A DNA stretch of 64,000 bases from Ruegeria aquimaris (lineage in GTDB: Bacteria; Pseudomonadota; Alphaproteobacteria; Rhodobacterales; Rhodobacteraceae). A program made the translations under genes and the position numbers. Of the stretch, positions 40,828 through 49,577 are shown piece after piece; position 1 is the first letter of the stretch, and each line of letters begins with the position of its first letter. The notes under the pieces are model-generated. The model saw only the letters and a list, made by a program, of their open reading frames with translations, ran no database searches and was not told the DNA's origin. Location of the stretch: contig NZ_JAOWLB010000002.1 of assembly GCF_025751555.1 (NCBI RefSeq), positions 186,001 through 250,000 of the forward strand. The letters run 5' to 3'.

Positions 40828-42279
40828 ATGACCATCTCCACCGCGCTGAACACCGCGCTCACCGGCCTGAGCGCCGCCAGCCGCGCTTCGGGTCTTGTTG
40901 CCGACAATATCGCCAATGCGCTGACCCCCGGATATGCCCGCCGCTCGCTGGAACTGACCGGAAACATCGTCAACGGAACCGGTGTTCGGGTTGCCGGGAT
41001 CACCCGGCATACCGATCCGGTTCTGGTCGCCAACCGGCGCGGCGCCGACGCCCTTCAGGGCAATGCCGATACCGTCTCTCGGTTCCACGGGGAAATGGCC
41101 CGGCTGGTCGGTGGGGTGGACGATCCCAATTCGATCCCCAACCTGATGGCCGAGTTCGAAAGCAGCCTGATCGCGGCCGCCAGCAATCCAGGCGCCCAGG
41201 TGCGGCTGGATGCAGCCGTCGGCGCCGCCGTCGATGTGACCCAGGCGCTGAACCGGGCCTCGGACGGGCTGCGCACCGCCCGCATCGGCGCCGACCGCAG
41301 CATCGGCCAGCAGGTCGACCGGCTGAACCTGGTGCTCAAGGATATCGAAGAGATCAACGGCCGCGTGCAGACCACCAAACTCTCCGGCGGCGATACCTCG
41401 GCGCTGCTCGACCAGCGCCAACGGCTGATCGACGAGGTCAACACGATGGTGCCGGTCAACGTGGTCAGCCGCGATCATGGCAGCGTCGCGCTGTTCACCG
41501 ACGGCGGCGCGATCCTGCTCGACGGCAAGGCCGGACAATTCTCGTTTGCGCAGACGCCGCAAGCCATGCCGCATATGACGGTGGAGAACGGTCTGCTGTC
41601 CGGCTTGCAGTTCAACGGATCACCGATCCGCACCGCCGGCACCGGCGCGCCAATCGCGGGCGGCACCCTGGCCGCCGCCTTCGAGGTGCGCGACACGCTT
41701 GCGGTCGACGCACAAAAGGGGCTCGATTCCATCGCCCGCGACCTGATCGAGCGGTTCGAGGCGCCCGGGCTGGATCCAACCGCCGGACCCGGCGATCCGG
41801 GTCTTCTCACCGACAACGGGGCGCGGTTTTCGTCCACCGGCGAAGTCGGGCTGGCCGGACGGCTGGAGGTGAACGCCGCTGTCGATCCGGCGCGGGGCGG
41901 CCAGTCCTGGCGTCTGCGCGACGGTTTAGGCGCGACCCAACCCGGCGCGCCCGGCGACGCCACCCAGATAAAGGCCTTTCATCAGGCGCTGACGACCCAG
42001 CGCCCCGTCGCTGGTGCGGTGTTTGGCACCGCTGACATGACCGCCGCCGATCTTGGCGCCGCCCTGCTGTCTTCGGTATCGCAGAACGCCAGCCGGGCGA
42101 CCGAACGGCTGACCTTTGCCACCGCCAGCCAGGCCGAAATGCACCGGATCGAGTTGCAGCAAGGGGTCGATACCGATGTCGAACTTCGGACCCTGATGCA
42201 GGTCGAACAGGCCTATGCCGCCAATGCGCGGGTCATCGAAACCGTGTCCGAACTGATGGACACCCTGCTGAGGTTGTAA
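40828..42279 (+). CDS. flgK: Flagellar hook-filament junction protein FlgK (HAP1)
   Basis: A 483-aa hook-associated protein joining hook to filament. The N-terminal motif is ADNIANALTPGYARRSLEL, a central coiled helical region follows (VDRLNLVLKDIEEINGRVQ), and the C-terminal end is LMQVEQAYAANARVIETVSELMDTLL. It is 26 bases after flgE with GAGAGCGGAGG upstream, and 2 bases before flgL. Confidence 0.95.
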   Translation: MTISTALNTALTGLSAASRASGLVADNIANALTPGYARRSLELTGNIVNGTGVRVAGITRHTDPVLVANRRGADALQGNADTVSRFHGEMARLVGGVDDPNSIPNLMAEFESSLIAAASNPGAQVRLDAAVGAAVDVTQALNRASDGLRTARIGADRSIGQQVDRLNLVLKDIEEINGRVQTTKLSGGDTSALLDQRQRLIDEVNTMVPVNVVSRDHGSVALFTDGGAILLDGKAGQFSFAQTPQAMPHMTVENGLLSGLQFNGSPIRTAGTGAPIAGGTLAAAFEVRDTLAVDAQKGLDSIARDLIERFEAPGLDPTAGPGDPGLLTDNGARFSSTGEVGLAGRLEVNAAVDPARGGQSWRLRDGLGATQPGAPGDATQIKAFHQALTTQRPVAGAVFGTADMTAADLGAALLSSVSQNASRATERLTFATASQAEMHRIELQQGVDTDVELRTLMQVEQAYAANARVIETVSELMDTLLRL

Positions 42280-42281
42280 CC

Positions 42282-43289
42282 ATGTCCTTGAACTCGATAG
42301 GCGATCTGGCGCAAAACCTGATGCTGCGCAGCCAGGGCACCCGCATCCGGATGCAGATCGACACGCTGACGCAAGAGCTGAGCTCGGGCCAGGTCGCCGA
42401 TGTCACAGGTCGGTTGCGCGGCGACTTCTCGCATCTCGCCGACATGGACCGGTCGCTCAAGCGACTGCACGCGCTGTCGACCGCCGCCGCCGAAACCGGC
42501 TTGCTGGCCGACGCGACCCAGGCCAGCCTCGAAACCGTCAACACCGCAGCCACGGATCTGTCCGACTCGCTGCTCTCGGTTTCGCTGTCGAACCAGGCCG
42601 TCAGCCATACCCAGGCGGCGGTCAAGGCCCGGTCGGCTCTCGATACCATGATCTCGGCGCTCAACACATCGCTCGCCGGCCGGTCGCTGTTTGCGGGCGT
42701 TGCCGAAGATCAGTCGCCGTTGCGGGATGCCGACACCTTGCTGAGCGAACTGCGCACGGCGGTGTCCGGCCAATCCACGCCCGCCGACATGCTTCAGGCG
42801 GCGCGCGACTGGTTCGACGACCCGGCCGGATTCCAGGCCGCGATCTACACCGGGTCGGACCAGTCCCGAAGCCCGGTTCGGGTGTCGGAAAACGACGAGA
42901 TCGCTCTTGACCGCCGCGCCGACGACCCGGTGTTTCGCGAAGGACTGATGCTCGCCGCGGTTGCGGCCTTGGCGAACGATCCGGCCCTGTCGCTCGACAG
43001 CACCGGCAGAAACGCGATTTTTCAGGCGGCCGGTACCGGGCTGCTGGGAACGCGTGACCGCCTGGTCGAACTTCAGGCCGAGGTCGGCGATGCCCAGTCC
43101 CGGATCGAAAAGGCCCGGACCGGCAATTCCATGGCCCGGACCAGTCTGGATCTGGCGCGCGGTGAGCTGATCGGCGCCGACCCCTACGAGACCGCGATCC
43201 GGCTCGAGGCGGTGCAGTTCCAGCTCGAAAGCCTCTACACGACAACCGTGCGCAATTCGCGCCTGACCCTGGTGAATTTCCTGCGATGA
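42282..43289 (+). CDS. flgL: Flagellar hook-filament junction protein FlgL (HAP3)
   Basis: A 335-aa protein placed between FlgK and the filament. It has the flagellin-like N-terminal helix (MSLNSIGDLAQNLMLRSQGTRI) and C-terminal helix (ETAIRLEAVQFQLESLYTTTV), with the central SLAGRSLFAGVA block. It overlaps flgI by four bases. A flagellin proper is unlikely because of the gene order and this block. Confidence 0.92.
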   Translation: MSLNSIGDLAQNLMLRSQGTRIRMQIDTLTQELSSGQVADVTGRLRGDFSHLADMDRSLKRLHALSTAAAETGLLADATQASLETVNTAATDLSDSLLSVSLSNQAVSHTQAAVKARSALDTMISALNTSLAGRSLFAGVAEDQSPLRDADTLLSELRTAVSGQSTPADMLQAARDWFDDPAGFQAAIYTGSDQSRSPVRVSENDEIALDRRADDPVFREGLMLAAVAALANDPALSLDSTGRNAIFQAAGTGLLGTRDRLVELQAEVGDAQSRIEKARTGNSMARTSLDLARGELIGADPYETAIRLEAVQFQLESLYTTTVRNSRLTLVNFLR

Positions 43290-44386
43290 CCCTGCTCCGT
43301 CTCCTCCTGTGTCTCCTCATGCTCCCCGCGCTTGCCCAGGCCGGGGCGGTCCGCCTGAAAGATCTCGTAGAATTCGACGGGGTGCGCGGCAACGACCTGG
43401 TCGGGTACGGGCTGGTTGTCGGTCTCAATGGCACCGGCGACGGGTTGCGCAACGCGCCTTTCACCGAAGAGATCATGTCGACCATCCTGGAAAGGCTGGG
43501 TGTCAACGTCACCGGAGAAGAGTTCCGCCCCAAGAACGTGGCGGCAGTGTTCGTCACCGCCAGCCTGCCGCCCTTTGCCCGCGCCGGCAGCCAGATCGAT
43601 GTCACCGTTTCGGCCATCGGCGATTCGAAAAGCCTGTTGGGCGGAACCCTGATCATGACCCCGCTGAATGCCGCCGACGGCCAGATCTATGCCGTGGCGC
43701 AAGGCACGGTGCTGGCCGGGGGCGCCTCGGCCGAGGGTGAGGCGGCCTCGGTGGTGCGCGGAGTCCCCACCGCCGGGGTGATCCCCTCGGGTGCGCGGAT
43801 CGAACGCGAGATAGAATTTGATCTCGCCTCGCTCACGCAATTGCGTCTGGCCCTGCGCGAACCCGATTTCACCACCGCTGGCCGGATCGAGGCCGCGGTC
43901 AACGCCACCTTCAACGCGCGGGTCGCGGTGATGCGCGATTCAGGCACGGTGGAGCTGGATATCACGGCCACCCGCGCCCGTTCGACCGCGCATGCGATCG
44001 GCCGGATCGAGAACATCCTGGTCGAGCCGGAACGCAAGGCGCGCGTGGTCGTCGACCAGCGCTCGGGCACCATCGTGATGGGTGCGGATGTGCGGATCTC
44101 GCGCGTGGCGGTGTCGCAGGGCAGCCTGACATTGCGGGTCGAAGAAACCCCGATCGCGGTACAACCCAACCCCTTTGCCGATGGCGACACGGTCGTGGTG
44201 CCGCGCACCACGGCCGAGATCGAACAAGGCCCCGGCATCAAGCTCGCCGAAGTGCCGGAAAGCGCCTCGCTTTCGGATGTCGTGGCCGGGCTGAACGCCT
44301 TGGGCGTCTCGCCGCACGACATGATCGACATACTCAAGACGATCAAGGCCGCCGGGGCGCTGCATGCCGAGTTCGTGGTGCGCTGA
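43286..44386 (+). CDS. flgI: Flagellar P-ring protein FlgI
   Basis: A 366-aa periplasmic ring protein. Residues 1-19 are a signal peptide (LLLCLLMLPALAQA), then the conserved start AVRLKDLVEFDGVRGNDLVG and LNGTGD. Later blocks are KNVAAVFVTASLPPFARAGS and the C-terminal ALGVSPHDMIDILKTIKAAGALHAE. It closes the flgE operon and converges on fliP across a 226-base gap that shows no gene or clear terminator. Confidence 0.97.
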   Translation: MTLLRLLLCLLMLPALAQAGAVRLKDLVEFDGVRGNDLVGYGLVVGLNGTGDGLRNAPFTEEIMSTILERLGVNVTGEEFRPKNVAAVFVTASLPPFARAGSQIDVTVSAIGDSKSLLGGTLIMTPLNAADGQIYAVAQGTVLAGGASAEGEAASVVRGVPTAGVIPSGARIEREIEFDLASLTQLRLALREPDFTTAGRIEAAVNATFNARVAVMRDSGTVELDITATRARSTAHAIGRIENILVEPERKARVVVDQRSGTIVMGADVRISRVAVSQGSLTLRVEETPIAVQPNPFADGDTVVVPRTTAEIEQGPGIKLAEVPESASLSDVVAGLNALGVSPHDMIDILKTIKAAGALHAEFVVR

Positions 44387-44612
44387 GGCAGCCTGTCGAA
44401 CGGCCCGCGCCACATGAAGGCGCAGGCCCCCTCCGCGGGACGCCTTTCAGATCACAGGTTGGCGATACTTGCCCTGCCCCTCGCGACCGGTCAGACACAC
44501 CGCGAATGTACCATTGAGCGCAACAAGCGCTCGTTTGATGCTCTGTATTCGTGGCAACACGTGGGTGCGATGACAACGCTGACCGACCGGGCGCGCCTGG
44601 TCTCCCGGGTGC

Positions 44613-45362
44613 TCAGCCCATGTATCCGCGCACCAGGGCGCTGGCGATCAGAGACCAGCCATCCGCCAGGACAAAGAAGGCCAGCTTGAACGGCAGCGCC
44701 ACGGTTGCCGGCGGCACCATCATCATGCCCATCGACATCAGCACCGCCGCAACGACAAGGTCGATGATCAGGAACGGCAAGAACACCAGGAACCCGATCT
44801 GAAAGGCGCGGGCGACCTCGGACAGCATGAACGATGGGATAAGAACCGACAGCGGTGCCTCCGGCACAGGCGTCAGCCCCTCGCCCCCTGGTCGCAGCAC
44901 CGCCATGGCCAGAAACGTATCGGCGTCCAGCCGGCCGGCCATAAAAACGCGAAAGGGCTGCAAGGCCCGTTCCATCGCGGGCTCTACTGTAAGTTCCTCG
45001 CGCAGCATCGGCGCGATCCCGCTGGCCCAGGCCTCGGCAAAGACGGGTTCCATCACGAAGTAGGTCAGGAACAGCGCCAGGCTGACGATCAGCATGTTCG
45101 GCGGCGACTGTTGCAGGCCGATCCCTTGCCGCAAGATGCCAAGTACGGTGACCAGCAAGGGGAAACAGGTGATCATGATCGCCAGCCCCGGGGCCAGGCT
45201 CAACACCGTGACCAGCACGATCAGCTGGATGGTCCGCGCCGAGACCGAACCGCCCTCTCCAAACGAGACAGAGATCTCCTGCGCCAGGGCGGGCCCAGAC
45301 GCGACCAGAACCAGTCCCAGCGTCAATCCGGCCACAGCCGCCCGGAAGGGGGTGCGTCTCAT
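44613..45362 (-). CDS. fliP: Flagellar export protein FliP
   Basis: A 249-aa membrane protein, the main part of the export channel pentamer. Residues 1-27 form a cleavable signal peptide (LTLGLVLVASGPALA), normal for FliP. The helices carry family blocks (PGLAIMITCFPLLVTVLGILRQ, QIGFLVFLPFLIIDLVVA, MMMVPPATVALPFKL). It is last in the leftward fliF-fliH-fliN-fliP operon and its ATG overlaps the fliN stop. Confidence 0.97.
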   Translation of the reverse strand: MRRTPFRAAVAGLTLGLVLVASGPALAQEISVSFGEGGSVSARTIQLIVLVTVLSLAPGLAIMITCFPLLVTVLGILRQGIGLQQSPPNMLIVSLALFLTYFVMEPVFAEAWASGIAPMLREELTVEPAMERALQPFRVFMAGRLDADTFLAMAVLRPGGEGLTPVPEAPLSVLIPSFMLSEVARAFQIGFLVFLPFLIIDLVVAAVLMSMGMMMVPPATVALPFKLAFFVLADGWSLIASALVRGYMG

Positions 45363-45643
45363 CCCAGACCGTTCGAAAGATCCGAGATTTCAGTCAGGCG
45401 GACCGCCAATTGGCCGGCCTGGTCGCCGGTCAGCTCTTCGAGCTGCCCGCGTGCAACAAGGCGGTCGCCAACATAGAGTTCCACCGGGTCCTCGACCCGT
45501 TTGTCCAGGGTCAGCACCGCGTTTTCGCCCAACCCGATCAGATCCCGGATCAGCGGGCGGGCACGCCCGACCGACACGGTAATCTCAATCGGGACGGAAT
45601 TGAACGGGTTCTTGGGTTCGCCAGATTGTGTCGGCTCACGCAT
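45359..45643 (-). CDS. fliN: Flagellar motor switch protein FliN
   Basis: A 94-aa C-ring protein with a single SpoA domain (VPIEITVSVGRARPLIRDLIGLGENAVLTL, then LYVGDRLVARGQL). It is short because it lacks the variable N-terminal extension. It follows fliH by one base and overlaps fliP. FliG and FliM, the other switch proteins, are not in this window. Confidence 0.92.
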   Translation of the reverse strand: MREPTQSGEPKNPFNSVPIEITVSVGRARPLIRDLIGLGENAVLTLDKRVEDPVELYVGDRLVARGQLEELTGDQAGQLAVRLTEISDLSNGLG

Positions 45644-45644
45644 G

Positions 45645-46235
45645 TCAGGACACCTCTTTTGCCTGATAAAGGAAGGATTCCATCGCCTCCGAAATGGAGG
45701 TCAGGATCGACGAACAATCGACATCACGTTCCTGCGTGCCGATCCGCAAACAGGCCTGCCCATCCGGCAGGGATGCCTCTTCGACCAACTGAACCGGAAA
45801 GGAGAACTCCTGATCCAGCACCGGTTTCAGCACTGCGCCAACGCCCGAGGGCACGATGAGCAACGCCGGCTGCGCCACCTGATCCTGCGCCATGGACTTG
45901 AGCTGCTCGACGATGTGATGCGTGAAACTCTTGTCCATGGTCCCCGGCAGCACCGTGGACATCAGGCTTGCAAACATCGGCTCCAGCGAGAGCGACATCT
46001 GCGTCAACGCCTCGTTATAGGTAAAGGACAGATCCTCGAGGTTGCGCGCCAGCGCGGCGGTGATACGGCCATTGTCCTCGGTTCGGGCCTGCACGGCGTC
46101 ATCCCATCCGGCCGAATAACCCTCTTCGAAGGCAGTCAGCCGGATTTCCTCCAGCCCGTCCTCGTCGATCAGCCGGACCAGAGCCGGATCCATCAGATTA
46201 ATCTCGAAATCCTCAAGCAGGTGAGCAATCGACAT
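45645..46235 (-). CDS. fliH: Flagellar export regulator FliH (divergent)
   Basis: A 196-aa cytoplasmic protein, identified by position between fliF and fliN and by overall character: an N-terminal hydrophobic-acidic segment, a helical middle (FEEGYSAGWDDAVQ, the usual GYxxG block) and a compact C-terminal domain. FliH holds FliI inactive and docks it on the C-ring. Sequence conservation is low in this family, so the call rests partly on gene order. It overlaps the fliF stop by one base. Confidence 0.8.
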   Translation of the reverse strand: MSIAHLLEDFEINLMDPALVRLIDEDGLEEIRLTAFEEGYSAGWDDAVQARTEDNGRITAALARNLEDLSFTYNEALTQMSLSLEPMFASLMSTVLPGTMDKSFTHHIVEQLKSMAQDQVAQPALLIVPSGVGAVLKPVLDQEFSFPVQLVEEASLPDGQACLRIGTQERDVDCSSILTSISEAMESFLYQAKEVS

Positions 46236-47842
46236 CAGACCTTCTCCCCGTTGTTTTCATCCAGCCAGCTGCGCAGGATTTCGACAGTCTCTTCCTGCTT
46301 GTCGCCGATCATCGCGCGCAGACGATCCACAGCGGCCGTCCCCTGCCCCCCCGGCAGCGCCGGCAGCGCCGCGCCGGTCTGCCCCACGGTCAGACCGCTG
46401 GCCGCTTGGCCGCCCACCCCATCCTCCTGAATCTCTCCGGTGAGCGCCGGCACGGGCGCCGACGCGCGTGCCCCGGGCGCGGGCCCGGACAGCAGGTTTG
46501 GCGCAGCGGCTGGCCGGGTCAGGATCGGCCGGACCACGAACAAGGCCAGAACCAGGGTGACCAGGGCCAGGGTCGCCATCTGGATCAGCGACATCAGGTC
46601 CAGGGACAGGCCCTGCAACAGCGAACTGCTGGCCAGCGTGCCCTGCGGTTCGAGATTGGGCAGGTCCATCGACTTGAGCGTGATCACATCGCCACGCCCG
46701 CTTTCAAAACCGACCGCGGATTGCACCAGTTCGCGCAGCGCGTTCAGTTCCTCGTCGGACCTGGGCTCAAACGCCGCCGCACCATCGGCGCCGGTCGTGC
46801 GCAGCCCGTTGACCAGAACCGCGACCGTCAGCCGCTTGATCGCGCCGGGGACACGGTGAATTTCCGTTTCCATTTCCGAGACTTCATAGTTCACCCGTTC
46901 GCGTGTCGAACTGGCCGATGAGTTGGATTCGTCACCCGCGGCTCCGTCTCCGTCCGGCAGGTTCGAGGCGATCGTGACCTCGGACGAGAGGTTCTTCGAG
47001 GCATCCGAGCGCTCCTCGACATCGGTGCTGATCGCCACGCGGCCGTTTGGATCGAACCGGCGCTCGCGGATCGATTCGGTCTCGGTCACCGTGTCGATAC
47101 TGATCTCGACAATCGCATTGCCGCGACCGACCCGCGCCTCGACCAGCCGCAGCACCCGTTCGCGCATCTGTTGCGCACGATCCTCCGTGGTGCTGGCGCC
47201 GCCGGTTTCCTGGGTCCCGATCACGCTGCCGTTCGAATCGATCACTGTCACGCTGTCCGCCGTCATCCCCGACACTGCCGAGGCCACCAGATAGCGTACC
47301 GCATTGGCCTGTGCCGGGCTGATCTGCCCGCCCGACGGCACGATCGAGACCGAGGCCGTCGGCTCGATCATGCGCTGAAACGGGTTGGCCGACCCGTTGG
47401 CGATATGAACGCGCGCCTGCGCGATATGGGGGCTCGCCACGATGGTGCGGGCCAGTTCCCCCTCCTTGGCGCGCCAATAGGCGGCGTCGAACATCTGCGA
47501 CGTGGTGCCAAAGCCGCTCAGCGAATCAAGCAGCTCATAGCCCCGCCCGCCGTTCGCCGGCAGCCCCTCGGATGCCAGTGTCAGGCGCAGCTCGTCGCGG
47601 CGGTCGGACGGCACATAGATCGACCCGCCGCGCACCTCATACGGGATGCCCTGCTGTTCCAGCGACCGCACGACCTCACCCGCCGAACCGTTCTCCAGCC
47701 CCGCATACAAAAGCTGCATGTTCGGGGTCGCGGCGAATCTCGACAAGCCGAGCACGCCGAGGAACACCGCCAGCGCGGCCCCCGCGACCACAAGCTGGCT
47801 CTTTCTGTCAAGATTTGCCCAGACCGTTCTAATCTGCTGCAC
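46235..47842 (-). CDS. fliF: Flagellar MS-ring protein FliF
   Basis: A 535-aa ring protein that seeds basal-body assembly. Membrane helices are at about residues 16-38 and 418-440, flanking a periplasmic part with the ring-building blocks (LYAGLENGSAGEVVRSLEQQGIP-type, HIANGSANPFQR). The C-terminal tail (RAMIGDKQEETVEILRSWLDEN) is the FliG-binding helix. It is first in the leftward fliF-H-N-P operon, 59 bases from a candidate CtrA box shared with fliL. Confidence 0.97.
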   Translation of the reverse strand: MQQIRTVWANLDRKSQLVVAGAALAVFLGVLGLSRFAATPNMQLLYAGLENGSAGEVVRSLEQQGIPYEVRGGSIYVPSDRRDELRLTLASEGLPANGGRGYELLDSLSGFGTTSQMFDAAYWRAKEGELARTIVASPHIAQARVHIANGSANPFQRMIEPTASVSIVPSGGQISPAQANAVRYLVASAVSGMTADSVTVIDSNGSVIGTQETGGASTTEDRAQQMRERVLRLVEARVGRGNAIVEISIDTVTETESIRERRFDPNGRVAISTDVEERSDASKNLSSEVTIASNLPDGDGAAGDESNSSASSTRERVNYEVSEMETEIHRVPGAIKRLTVAVLVNGLRTTGADGAAAFEPRSDEELNALRELVQSAVGFESGRGDVITLKSMDLPNLEPQGTLASSSLLQGLSLDLMSLIQMATLALVTLVLALFVVRPILTRPAAAPNLLSGPAPGARASAPVPALTGEIQEDGVGGQAASGLTVGQTGAALPALPGGQGTAAVDRLRAMIGDKQEETVEILRSWLDENNGEKV

Positions 47843-47900
47843 GTAGTCCTCCGTCCTGCCGACCTTCTGCGCGGCGCCTCTTCTGTTTCCCTGATTGGCC

Positions 47901-47915
47901 TTAACAATCGGTTAG
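47901..47915. promoter_or_regulatory. Candidate CtrA box between fliF and fliL
   Basis: TTAA, seven bases, then TTAG matches TTAA-N7-TTAA at 7 of 8 positions. It lies 45 bases before the fliL start and 58 bases before the fliF start, in the centre of the divergent gap, so one site could serve both operons. Confidence 0.55.
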
Positions 47916-47960
47916 TTCCTGACGGGGTATTCCAGTAGGCGAACCAAGCTGGAGAGTGAC

Positions 47961-48467
47961 ATGGCTGACGCAACCGCCGACGCGATCGAACCGGAGAAGA
48001 AATCCGGCAAGAAAGGGCTGATCGTGGGTCTTGTGCTGGCAATCGCCGGGGCTGGCGGCGGCTACTTCGCGACGGTGTCGGGGCTGATTCCACTGGGCGG
48101 GCATGCCCAGCACGCGACCCACGACGCCCCGGCACAGGACGATCACGGCACACCCGCAGCGCTGCCCAATGTGGGTTATGTCGATCTCCAGCCCATCATG
48201 GTCTCGCTCGCAAGCGGCGGCGAACAACGGCATCTGCGGTTTCACGCTCAGCTCGAGGTGAACGAGGCCTATATCGCCGATGTCGAAAAGATTCGCCCGA
48301 GAATCGTCGACGTCCTCAACAGCTATCTGCGGGCGGTCGAGGTTTCTGACCTGGACGGCCCTTTGTCACTTCCCCGGCTCAGGGGGCACATGCAACGCCG
48401 GATCAACATCGTGGCTGGCGAAGGGCGGATCACCGACGTGCTGATCATGGAATTCGTGCTGAACTAG
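47961..48467 (+). CDS. fliL: Flagellar basal body-associated protein FliL
   Basis: A 168-aa single-span protein that surrounds the stator and raises torque. A lysine-rich N-terminus (EPEKKSGKKG) precedes the membrane helix (about 23-45). The periplasmic domain shows VDLQPIMVSLASGGEQRHLRFHAQLEV and the ending RITDVLIMEFVLN, which fit FliL well. It begins the rightward operon with the DUF gene, motE, motA and the 734-aa gene. The FliL-like protein at 25985 is its paralogue. Confidence 0.93.
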   Translation: MADATADAIEPEKKSGKKGLIVGLVLAIAGAGGGYFATVSGLIPLGGHAQHATHDAPAQDDHGTPAALPNVGYVDLQPIMVSLASGGEQRHLRFHAQLEVNEAYIADVEKIRPRIVDVLNSYLRAVEVSDLDGPLSLPRLRGHMQRRINIVAGEGRITDVLIMEFVLN

Positions 48468-48476
48468 GAGAAAAAT

Positions 48477-48917
48477 GTGGAACTGATTGCGGATATTCTT
48501 CTGGTGGCGGGCGCACTCGGGGCCGGGCTTTATTGTTTCGTGCTGGCGCGGCGCCTGAAGAAATTCAACGACCTGGAAAAGGGGGTCGGCGGCGCGGTGG
48601 CGGTCCTGTCGGCGCAGGTGGACGAGTTGAACAAGACCCTGACCGTGGCGCGGCAGACCTCGGACAACTCGGGCACGGCGCTCAAGGATCTGACCACGCG
48701 CGCGGAATCGGTCGCGCAGCGGCTGGAACTGATGATGGCCTCGATGCATGACCTGACGCCACAGGCCGCCCCGGCAAGCCCGCCGCAGGAGATGCACGAG
48801 GTTGTTCGCGAAGAACCCAAGACGCCGCCTGCCCAGCAGTCCAGGCAATCGGCGCCCCCACCGCAGGGTGTGATGTTCATGCGGCACGAACGCAACCCGG
48901 GCGGAGCGGGCTCATGA
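48477..48917 (+). CDS. Small membrane-anchored flagellar-cluster protein (DUF6468-like)
   Basis: A 146-aa protein beginning at a GTG (48477); the overlapping ATG at 48475 reads straight into a stop, and AGGAG lies 7 bases upstream of the GTG. Residues 4-24 are an N-terminal helix (ADILLVAGALGAGLYCFVL), followed by a coiled-coil-like region (about 30-90) and a proline-rich tail. Proteins of this build sit between fliL and motE in other alphaproteobacteria and are, as I recall, grouped as DUF6468. A motor-associated role is inferred from position only. It overlaps motE by four bases. Confidence 0.7.
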   Translation: MELIADILLVAGALGAGLYCFVLARRLKKFNDLEKGVGGAVAVLSAQVDELNKTLTVARQTSDNSGTALKDLTTRAESVAQRLELMMASMHDLTPQAAPASPPQEMHEVVREEPKTPPAQQSRQSAPPPQGVMFMRHERNPGGAGS

Positions 48918-49513
48918 GCACGGCCACGAAACCCGCCGCCGCCGCGCGCGTGCGGGGCGGTGCCTTGCTGCTGATTTCCTTGCTGATGATCGGCTCGGCC
49001 GCGATCCGGATCGTGCTTGAGGCCGGGCCAGCCTTTGCCCGGGGCAGCGAGCCCGAGCAAGCCGCCCAGGCAAAGCCCGAAAAAAGCGGTCAAGCGCCCT
49101 CGGACCCCGATTTGCACCAGTTGCTGGTTACCTTGCGCCAACGGGAACAGGATTTGGACGCGCGCGAATCCCATGTCATGGAACGCATGCGGGCGCTCGA
49201 GATCGCCGAGACCGCGATCGACCGGAAACTGGCAGAACTGAGCGCCGCCGAACAGACGCTGAGCGATACGCTGGCCAAGGCCAGCGTCGCGGCCGAAGGC
49301 GACCTGAGCCGCCTGACCGATGTCTACGAAAAGATGAAGCCCAAGGACGCGGCCGCGCTGTTCGAGGAAATGGACCCGACCTTTGCCGCCGGGTTCCTGG
49401 CCCGGATGCAGCCCGAATTGGCCGCCGCCGTGATGGCCGGTCTCAGTCCCAAGGCCGCCTATACGATCAGTGTGGTTCTGGCAGGCAGAAATGCATCGGT
49501 TCCCAAGGAATGA
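48914..49513 (+). CDS. motE: MotE-type stator chaperone (MgtE_N-like domain)
   Basis: A 199-aa protein with an N-terminal membrane helix or signal anchor (about 18-40) and a coiled-coil (70-125, REQDLDARESHVMERMRALEI). A C-terminal MgtE-N-like helical module follows (YEKMKPKDAAALFEEMDPTF, then ARMQPELAAAVMAGLSP). This is the layout of MotE, the periplasmic chaperone that protects the stator in Sinorhizobium. It lies in the fliL-motA operon, as expected for that role. Confidence 0.82.
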   Translation: MSTATKPAAAARVRGGALLLISLLMIGSAAIRIVLEAGPAFARGSEPEQAAQAKPEKSGQAPSDPDLHQLLVTLRQREQDLDARESHVMERMRALEIAETAIDRKLAELSAAEQTLSDTLAKASVAAEGDLSRLTDVYEKMKPKDAAALFEEMDPTFAAGFLARMQPELAAAVMAGLSPKAAYTISVVLAGRNASVPKE

Positions 49514-49577
49514 AAACCGGAAATTAGGACTCTGCTGTTTGAGTCACAAAGGGTTTGGGTAGAGCGGAGACGCAAAA

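Noticed and set aside
44387-44612. Small gene, tRNA or hairpin between convergent flgI and fliP
   Set aside because: Short open frames lack ribosome sites and codon bias, no tRNA-like cloverleaf was recognised, and no strong stem was found.
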